From NCBI GenBank assembly GCA_026929865.2, contig CM049398.1:16492001-16556000 (forward strand): a stretch of 64,000 bases of DNA, read 5' to 3'. This document shows, piece by piece, positions 57,141-64,000 of this stretch; the stretch's first letter is position 1; every line of letters begins with the position of its first letter. The notes beneath the pieces were generated by a model that was given only the letters and a program-made list of their open reading frames with translations, ran no database searches and was not told where the DNA came from. The stretch comes from Hyperoplus lanceolatus. Lineage: Eukaryota; Chordata; Actinopteri; Uranoscopiformes; Ammodytidae. A program made the position numbers and the translations under genes.

Positions 57141-58440
57141 AAAAGAAATAAGTCAGTTTAGGGATTTTTTTAAATAATCCCTTATCTCGAAGCTCCTTCT
57201 CTCTTTGAACTCTTCATTAGGCCCCTGATCTCTGTACTCTGTAAAAAAATCTGTATTATTTTTTTTATTAATCGGGGCATTTTTATCACATGCATTTAAT
57301 CATCGAGTATTTAAAGATGGTCATGTCAGCATGGGCAAGATATACTGCTAAAAAAATTAAAAATAATTTATATATATATATTTTTTTAAGGGCACTTGAT
57401 TGGCCCAGGCGGCAAAGGGCAGGTGTTCAGGCACCACTTGGTGTCTACCTGTGCACTCTTTTCAGGTGTCCGAACTTGTGCTTTTTTGGGGGTACCCTGG
57501 AGGTCTCTTGCACTCACTTATAATTCCAATGAGGAAGAACGAACCACGGGGTGGATAAAACCATTTTTTCAGAAGGGGCCAAGGGGGTTATTGAAATTAT
57601 TAAAATTAGAATATTGTATGACTTGTGGCTTAGTTTTAATTCGGACTAATTCGTAAGGATATATATTAGTTCCGTGTATGCATATCATTTTGTCATAGTG
57701 GTGAAAAGGATTGAACTGCAATACATCAGCTGTAAACCTTAATTTATTCTCTATACTAGAGGTTAAGATTTAACATGCATATTTCAAGAGCAATTAGCAT
57801 GTGTCTCACAATGTGGTTTGTTTTATCAGCAGTTCAGAGAGACTGATTAATTGCGACATCAAAACAACTACTACGGACAAATGAATCATGGTTATCCACG
57901 CCATATTTAAATACTTTTTGTTTAAGCATCACAAAGAACACTTCAACCTCATTTATGCATTTAGTTTAGTCTTTAGCAGCTTTTAAAATGTCATTATCAC
58001 ACATTCAGTGTTTCTCTTTTTCAGCACATTGACAGCTCTAATTATTTTGTCGATTTAACAAAAGTATAAAGCCATCAGGAACCCCAACTATAAGAAAAAA
58101 TACTTATGCACATACATCTTTAGGGACCCAATGGAAAAAAATAGAACAATTTGAGACTGTAAAAAACATTGTTCTATCTATACACAAATACAATCCCAAC
58201 TAGTTTTTGATACACTTTTCTTGAAAGTTCATGTAGACCTGGAAACCACAAATTGCTGCTATACTTATGTATAGACATGATACCGCATGAAGGCTTTGCA
58301 TCAGTATTTTCAGACTGGTTTTCTCCTCTTTGTCCTACATTACTCGTTATATATATTAGTAAAAGATGCTTGGACAATTCACAGATGAATAACAGGATTC
58401 CAAAATGGTTAAAGTCGATACACTATGCTGACGCCAAAAG
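57141..58440. other. Intergenic, nothing recognised
   Basis: No supported gene. Parts near 57390-57510 may be hAT debris. Confidence 0.5.
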
Positions 58441-58461
58441 GATTCCACACACAACCATCAT

Positions 58462-58467
58462 TTTATT
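58462..58467 (-). terminator. Candidate poly(A) signal for the slc3a2-like gene
   Basis: AATAAA on the - strand about 120 nt after the stop codon at 58587. Confidence 0.5.
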
Positions 58468-58586
58468 TCAGTGACCTCTGAACACACAGCCAACCAAAAA
58501 AGACCTTTCAAATACAACTGTCACACATTGTATCCTTTCTGTAAGAGGAAAAAACTGGGACCCATCTCCACCCAGTTTAGAAATCT

Positions 58587-58976
58587 CTACGAGTAGCTTC
58601 CCGCCTCAAACAATTTGATGACGATGGCTTCGCGGGGCTGCAGTTCCAGCGTTTCCAGAGCGGTCGTCCCCAAACGGTCCATCTCCGTGCTGGTCACAAA
58701 CACCCCGGCTTGAGGCAGGCTTGGGGCCCAGGCCGGGTCCAGGGCCTGGACATTAGGCCCCACGTTGAGCAGGACCAGGAAGTGCACACAACCCCAGGAG
58801 CGCAGGAAGGCCAGGACCGGAGGAGAGGAGGGGAGAGTGGAGTTGGAGGTGGTGGCGCTGGTGGAGGCATTGAACGGGAGGAAAGTCATTTTGCCATACA
58901 GAAGAGCTTCTTCTCTGGCTCTGGAGCGACTGAGGGAGGTAAAGAGCGATACAGCTAAACGCTTATTCTTCTTCTC
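58587..58976 (-). CDS. slc3a2: slc3a2-like last exon
   Basis: 390 nt, phase 0. Starts EKKNKRLAVSLFTSLSRSR and ends AIVIKLFEAGSYS then TAG. Acceptor CCCTTTTTTAG. Confidence 0.88.
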   Translation of the reverse strand, partial: EKKNKRLAVSLFTSLSRSRAREEALLYGKMTFLPFNASTSATTSNSTLPSSPPVLAFLRSWGCVHFLVLLNVGPNVQALDPAWAPSLPQAGVFVTSTEMDRLGTTALETLELQPREAIVIKLFEAGSYS

Positions 58977-61900
58977 CTAAAAAAGGGAGCGGTGGAAGAC
59001 TGTCAGACCTCAAATTCAACCTTCCCAATTAATGCAGCGACTTGAATAAACAGTTATTTTCTACAGGGAAAACTGGCTTCATGACTCACGTTCTCAGTGT
59101 CTGGTGGTTGGTTCGTCTCTCCAGGTGACAAGACAACTTTCATAGACGTGTTCTGTAAGACGGAAAGCTTTCATTTGGTTAAAAATGTATTGAATTTCAA
59201 ATGGATTGTAAATGGACTCAAAGTGTGAAAACAGGAATTCACCTTTGTTTGGTCGAGGTCTTCATCGTAGGGGAATGCAGGAGAACCTGGCAGTGTCATC
59301 GTCAACACCAGGAGTAATTTCTTCAAGTCTGGAGCTGCTTCTCCTCCAACCTGCAGAAACACATGGCGGTATGAAACGAAGGGCTTTATGATTAAATAGT
59401 CAACTTCAGGTCATTCAGTTAAAGCTGCTTACTATAATGATTTTGATCCAAAATAATTCCATCGAAAAATAAACAATTTAATGATGCCAAATGAAATAAG
59501 TATTTTACAAAAATACAAAGCAATACCCTGCGTTCCAATAGCCATACAACAATACCAGGAGGTCCTAATACATACTATTTCATTTTGTAGTATACAAACC
59601 AACATGCTTTAGTGTGTAGTATAGTGAAAGAAAAGTATGATAATTGGAATAAAGGGATATTGTAGCCAATTGAGGGATATTTCTCATGTTTTATATACAC
59701 TAATGTTCAGAATCAAAATCAGAAAAAGCTTTATTTATCCCAAGAAGGGCAATTTAGTTCACAGTTCCAGTTCGCAGTAAAAAAAACATTTGAATAAATA
59801 CTATAAAAAGCAGTACGAGGTAGAAAATAACATAAATAGACAAACAGCAGTCCAACACACAAATTCAACTCAACCTGTCAGAACAACCACCCAGCTACAC
59901 TGCTGCTCTCCACCTACTCCTGACCCTTGTGATCATTCAGTAACCTGATGGCTGCAGGAATAAAAGAGTGCGAGTACCTCACTGTTCTTGCCCTGATTGA
60001 AAGATAGCGCCGCCCGGAGGGCAATAGTGTGAATTCCTCACTGAGGACATGGTCAGGCTGACTCATAATGCATTTGGCTTTCTGGACGGCATGTTTGTTC
60101 CACAATGAACGTATGCTCTTCAGCTGGATTCCAGTGATCTTTGAACAGATCTTTACAACGTTATTTAAACTGTTCTGGTCCTTCACTGACAGACAGTTAA
60201 ACCAGCATGTAAATGAAAAAGTTAAAAGACTCTCAATGAAAGACTGATAAAAAGTTCTCAAAATAACTTTGGAGACACTGAAAGAGTTGAGCATTCTCAA
60301 CAAGTGACTCTTTGTTGTCCCTTTTTCACAATGACCTCAGTATTTGCATGAAATTTAAGCTGGCTATCAAATACTGTGCCTAGATATTTGTAGGTGTCTA
60401 CAAGTTGGACTTCCTCCCCATGGATAACACTCGGTTCAGGCTCTCCCTTCACTTTCCTAAAATCTATGACTAATTCCTTTGTTTTTTCTACATTCAGATC
60501 TAGGAAGTTGTCATCACACCATTTAACAAATGATGTCAAGGCAAGGCCATGGTTGCAGTGTGGACCTTGGAAAAGAGACAGCAATGCAGTGTCATCTGAG
60601 AATTTAGCTAGATAACTTCCCGGTTGAGAGGACCTACAGCTATCTGTGTACATAATGAACAACAGGGGTGACAGTACACACCCTTGGGGTGAACCAGTAT
60701 TGGAAATAATGGCCTGGGACAAGTGCCCATTTACAGAGACCCTCTGAGTTCTGTCTGTTAAGATATTTAAAAGCAACAGCAGAATCTGATGGGGTAACTC
60801 AAACTCTGCAGCTAGTCTCTCAATTAAAATATGCGGCTGCATCTTATTAAAAGCAGAAGAAAAGTCTGCAAATAACAGTCTAACATGAGATCCAGGCTTT
60901 TCTAAATGTTTATACATTGTATCTAAAATAAAGAGCTTTGCATCATCTACACCTTTTCCAGTTTGATAAGCAAACTGTAATGGGTCAAGTTTTCCACTAA
61001 CCAGAGACATGATTTCATTCTTAATAATTTTCTCAAAAATTTTCATTATCAAGGATGTTAGTGCTACAGGTCTGAAATCTTTTAACTCTTTCGGATTTTT
61101 TGATTTTGCTACTGGAATGATAGTGGACCTTTTCCATATCTGAGGTATCTGGCCTATCTTAGCACACATATTAAAAAGTGAAGTGAATACCAGACTAAGC
61201 TGGTCAGCACAGTAATGCAGCATATGTCCACAAACAGCATCAGGGCCAGCAGCTTTGCTAATATTCACTTCCCTTAACAGAGTTGTTACTAGTTCCTGGG
61301 CTATCACAATGACATTGTGAGGGACAAGAGATTCCCTCAACATAGAAATATTCTCAGAGAAATCAGATGATTCAAAACGTGAGTAAAACACATTAAAAAC
61401 ATTTGGCAAATCAGAGACATCAACACCTTTAACAGCTATCAGCTGCCTGGATTCACAAGAATTCTGATTTATGGATGCAATTGACTTAATTCCCTTCCAA
61501 GCAGCTCTGAGATCGCCCCCACTATACAGTTTTTCAACCTTCTCTCTATATCTGTATCTTGTGGCAGACTAGTTTGCCACAAGATACAATAGCACTTTAT
61601 CGTATAGTGAGTTATGTTCACTGTATTTGGTATATGCAAGTGTCTTACTCTCCAGCTGGGCCATATTTCTTCTTCTCCTATTTGCAGGTGTGTCTCTATA
61701 GCATCAGCCACTTCCTTGTCAGACAGGAGGTGATCTGAAGACGGCAGGATTGATTTCATGACGATGTCGACTAACGTAACGTTGACCTGGCTGGAGTTTA
61801 GAGGCAGCAGATTGTCTTTCGTCTGTTTGACCACTACAATCCTGAAGAGACGCACAGATCGGCATGCTTTAAACCACCTCCGAGCTTATCTTATTAGACA

Positions 61901-62567
61901 AAAACAGTCATATCCAAATCTGCATATAACCATACCTTTCCTCCTCCTCCTTACTGCTGAATTCCTTGAAAGCATTTTTCCACTCCAGCAGAGTCTGAAA
62001 TGTAAAATTTGATTGGAAGGGATTTTATGGAAACTTGTTAGAACTCACTCAAAAAAAAAAATAATTGTTGAGCATATTTTTACCTTTTCTGAATACACTG
62101 CATCTGTGTCACAGATTGCAAAGCCCGCTACGCCCAGCTCCAACCAGAACCGGAGTGCATGCTACAGGGAAAAAAGTATCGTCATGTTTTAAGAAATCCA
62201 GCATCACTGAAAACTTTAAAAAAAAAATGGTTAAGCGGAATGACCGGAGTGTAGGTTTAAACACATACCCCTGCTGTCAGTTGCAGTTCACAGAAGTCTA
62301 ACACCACTTTGAGTTCTGAAGGACAAATAAAAATAAGCTCATCAATCAGCCTTTTTTTTTTTTGCAATGCAGTTCGACAAAATAGAAAAACGTTTCAGTC
62401 ACCTGCTTTGTTGCTTTGTGCGATCAGATGCTGGATCTGAGGCAAAGTGCCAGACCTTACACCAGTCAACGAGGTGTTTAAAGATGACGCCTTCTTATCA
62501 AACAGACCCTCCAGGATGAGGGACCCTATACCCAGGGACTTGAGGTAGGGAAGCTGCTCACACAGGG
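58587..62567 (-). CDS. slc3a2: 4F2 cell-surface antigen heavy chain (CD98hc), 3' part
   Basis: 4F2hc is the single-pass glycoprotein subunit that carries SLC7 light chains to the plasma membrane as heteromeric amino-acid exchangers. Exons, in transcript order: 62567-62403, 62315-62269, 62161-62084, 61994-61936, 61841-61649, 59350-59243, 59152-59090, 58976-58587. All joints are GT-AG with matching phases and give 366 codons before the stop. Blocks aligning with human 4F2hc as recalled: ELKVVLDF, LRFWLELGVAGF, LLEWKNAFKEFS, LLLVLTMTLPGSPAFPYDED and HFLVLLNVG. The domain is amylase-like but lacks glycosidase function in this family. Sequons such as NSS, NVT and NTS fit an extracellular domain. 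The tail ends FEAGSYS, longer than human. The 5' exons (cytoplasmic and membrane parts and the start of the ectodomain) were not found. Which fish paralogue it is cannot be told. Confidence 0.85.
59090..59152 (-). CDS. slc3a2: slc3a2-like exon, 63 nt
   Basis: NTSMKVVLSPGETNQPPDTE then N, between CGTCTTACAG and GTGAGT. It aligns with the human SANMTVKGQS region. Confidence 0.82.
59243..59350 (-). CDS. slc3a2: slc3a2-like exon, 108 nt
   Basis: 36 codons, VGGEAAPDLKK to DEDLDQTK, between TTTCTGCAG and GTGAAT. Contains the conserved TLPGSPAFPY. Confidence 0.9.
59525..59665. mobile_element. MITE, same family as 64-1385
   Basis: Begins CTGCGTTCCAATAGCCATAC and ends AGTATGATAATTGGAATAAA, with a TAGTGTGTAGTATAGTGAAA core matching the sequence split near position 290. 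Confidence 0.6.
59698..61566 (-). mobile_element. 5'-truncated L2/CR1-like LINE in the gene's own orientation
   Basis: The main open frame, 61409-60297, has ISKAAGPDAVCGHML, DFRPVALTSLIMKIFEKI, QFAYQTGKGVDD, LFADFSSAFNKM, SPQGCVLSPLLF, FSDDTALLSLF (catalytic DD) and ELVIDFRKVKG. A second frame, 60303-59914, gives the C-terminal part ending SFIPAAIRLLND. One frameshift near 60300 separates them. The 3' UTR ends GGGATAAATAAAGC and TTTTTCTGATTTTGATTCTG. Endonuclease and ORF1 are missing. Confidence 0.85.
61553..61588. repeat. Hairpin at the LINE 5' junction
   Basis: Perfect 14-bp arms TGTATCTTGTGGCA and TGCCACAAGATACA around an 8-nt loop, at the point where LINE sequence begins. Confidence 0.85.
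61649..61841 (-). CDS. slc3a2: slc3a2-like exon, 193 nt
   Basis: From IVVVKQTKDNLLPLNSSQ to GEEEIWPSWR, between CTCTTCAG and GTAAGA. The open frame that runs past the donor is intronic. Confidence 0.88.
61936..61994 (-). CDS. slc3a2: slc3a2-like exon, 59 nt
   Basis: TLLEWKNAFKEFSSKEEEE plus two bases, between TACATTTCAG and GTATGG. Aligns with human FLAEWQNITKGFS. Confidence 0.85.
62084..62161 (-). CDS. slc3a2: slc3a2-like exon, 78 nt
   Basis: HALRFWLELGVAGFAICDTD to YSEK, between CCCTGTAG and GTAAAA. Aligns with human ALEFWLQAGVDGFQVRD. Confidence 0.88.
62269..62315 (-). CDS. slc3a2: slc3a2-like exon, 47 nt
   Basis: LKVVLDFCELQLTAG, between GTCCTTCAG and GTATGT. Much shorter than the corresponding human stretch. 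Confidence 0.8.
62403..62567 (-). CDS. slc3a2: slc3a2-like exon, 165 nt (most 5' exon seen)
   Basis: LCEQLPYLKSLGIGSLILEG to IAQSNKA, between TTTCTCAAG and GTGACT. It begins in mid-codon, so an upstream exon must exist. Confidence 0.85.
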
Positions 62568-63732
62568 CTTGAGAAAGAATATTAGATGGAATTTAACATC
62601 AATGTAATTCCCTCTTTATTTGTGCTATTGTATCTATTAAATTATTGTATCGCTTTGTAGTAAATAATTGTGTTTGATGTATACAGTATTGAGTACTTTT
62701 GTTTTTTTTATTCCTACTTCATATTTATTTTTTAAGTTTACATATTCTAAACGGCTGATCCTGTAGTGTACCGTTCTTCTTGGTTGCACAATTTCCCTGC
62801 GTAGGATCAAAGAGATTTCTCATAATTCAAAGAAAATGTAATGCCGGTGCTTTGTCAATTTCTCTTGTAATCTCCGGTAAACCACACCATCAATTCAGCG
62901 CTGCCTACATTCAGCCTGTGCCGGTACGAGATATCAAGTTCTCCACCTTGACGAAAGAGCTTTTTGCAGCTCTTTCATGTGAAGTGTGAAAAATGTTGGC
63001 CACAGAAAGGTATTGTCACAGTAATTAAAATGTGAGCCCAATTATTGGTTTATCAACGCTTGTTAACATTTATTCTGTGGTCACAGTGAATGTTCTCATA
63101 GCGTGTCAGCACAACTCTGTATAATATCAGCCACCTGGTTCTCGCAGGGAGAAACTGAATCTAGTAAACCACCTCTGAGCAAGGTTCCATTACATCAACT
63201 GATAATGTAATTGAAAATCTGTTTGGGAGCATGCACCATCAGAGCCTCACTATCAACTGATATGTCAAGTGTCTTGAAGAGGGTTCTGCTTTTTTGCATA
63301 ATTGTGAAGCCCTGTGTCAATCTACTTTTATAAACTTCATTATTTAAATTCTGTCTGTAATCTTGGAATATGTGCACATAATCAAATGACCATATATCAA
63401 ATATGGGACTTCTGGCAAAGAAAAACTTTATGGAGTTGAAATTACTGTCTCCTTTTTGTTTTTCGACCTATAGGTGCCCTAAAGCAGGTTAAAGTAGCCC
63501 CTGACAAGACATCAAGAGTGGTACCCTGAACCCATAAAACATTTCTTATACATATGTCCAGTTCATATAGAATACATTTGTAGGCTAGGCTATATGTTAT
63601 TTTAAATTGCTAAAATGTTAAAAGTAAACTAAGCATATGAAAGGGTTTAGCAAATGAGTCTGGAGACACTATGACCCCAAGTGGCCATATACATTTCGTA
63701 TCAGGCACATTTTATATTATTATTCTAAATGG
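62568..63732. other. Upstream intron of slc3a2-like gene, nothing recognised
   Basis: I searched the - strand for the preceding 4F2hc exon and found no convincing one. Open frames here are short. Confidence 0.5.
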
Positions 63733-64000
63733 TAGTGATGGGTCGGGCAACACCGATGCGTCGGCGCATGTGTCGAGCTCATAGAGCGAAGCCCCGTGTC
63801 GGTGCGCGTATCGCTTTAAGAAAGTCACGTGACGATACAGTTGCAGTATCGCTTGTCGATGCGGCTCGTTGGGCGCGCCAAAGGAAGCGCATCTGTGAAC
63901 GGGATGCTTCTGTGCCAAAACAATCACGCATCATTTCAAACGAAAACCTTGTCTGCAAGCCATAATGGAGCCAGAGAGAAAAAGAAAAGTTTCCGCCGTG
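63733..64000 (+). mobile_element. Left end of a hAT transposon running off the window
   Basis: Starts TAGTGATGGGTCGG after CTAAATGG, and has a CG-rich subterminal region with repeated ATGCG/CGATGC motifs, as in fish Ac-type hAT elements. The 8-bp duplication cannot be checked because the right end is outside. Confidence 0.65.
63965..64000 (+). CDS. Start of a hAT transposase (partial)
   Basis: ATG at 63965 opens MEPERKRKVSAV, a basic start like those of BED-zinc-finger hAT transposases. Only 12 codons are visible, so the call depends on the hAT end just upstream. Confidence 0.5.
   Translation, partial: MEPERKRKVSAV

Larger units (their letters stand above)
59351..61648 (-). other. slc3a2-like intron carrying a LINE and a MITE
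   Basis: 2.3-kb intron occupied mainly by the LINE at 59698-61566 and the MITE at 59525-59665. Confidence 0.8.

Noticed and set aside
60297-61409. The LINE frame as part of the slc3a2-like protein
   Set aside because: It is an intronic reverse transcriptase; the flanking exons join cleanly at 61649 and 59350.

Overview
This window looks like nuclear DNA from a ray-finned, probably percomorph, fish. It holds spliced vertebrate genes with GT-AG introns, abundant CA/GATA/CCAT microsatellites, and a typical teleost set of mobile elements: Tc1, hAT and TTAA-target DNA transposons, L2/CR1-like and RTE-like LINEs, tRNA-derived SINEs and a solo LTR. I see no prokaryotic features.

Three host genes are supported. 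(1) A complete calmodulin gene on the + strand (2191-10558) has six coding exons of 3, 31, 144, 107, 136 and 29 nt. The encoded 149-aa protein matches the invariant vertebrate calmodulin as I know it. (2) A prostanoid receptor gene on the + strand, best read as the prostacyclin receptor ptgir, has a non-coding first exon ending near 21457, a coding exon from 22069 to 22914, a 28.6-kb intron, and a last exon at 51492-51779. The product is 377 aa. (3) The 3' part of a 4F2hc/CD98 heavy-chain gene (slc3a2-like) lies on the - strand (62567-58587, eight exons); its 5' exons were not found and probably lie beyond the right edge. CALM3 and PTGIR are neighbours on human chromosome 19, so the first two genes look like an old syntenic pair, which favours the calm3 and ptgir assignments.

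Layout: 1-1385, a small DNA transposon split by a hAT-like element; 1386-2190, putative calm promoter with a GATA repeat; 2194-8382, calm intron 1, carrying a piggyBac-like element (with a LINE fragment inside) and a second TTAA element abutting it; 8383-about 12270, remaining calm exons and 3' UTR; 12.3-21.1 kb, intergenic DNA with SINEs and a solo LTR; 21.2-52.8 kb, ptgir, whose long intron holds about fourteen recognisable elements; 52.8-58.4 kb, intergenic transposon relics; 58.4-62.6 kb, slc3a2-like exons with a LINE in one intron; 63.7 kb to the edge, the start of another hAT transposon.

The genes do not form an operon or a shared pathway. Calmodulin is a Ca2+ sensor, ptgir a G-protein-coupled receptor and 4F2hc an amino-acid transporter subunit. 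I did not find a new biological system. The most interesting material is the nested and deletion-derived transposon structure, with several target-site duplications readable exactly, and the C-terminal and 5'-leader features of ptgir. All family assignments come from recalled motifs and by-eye translation, without database searches.
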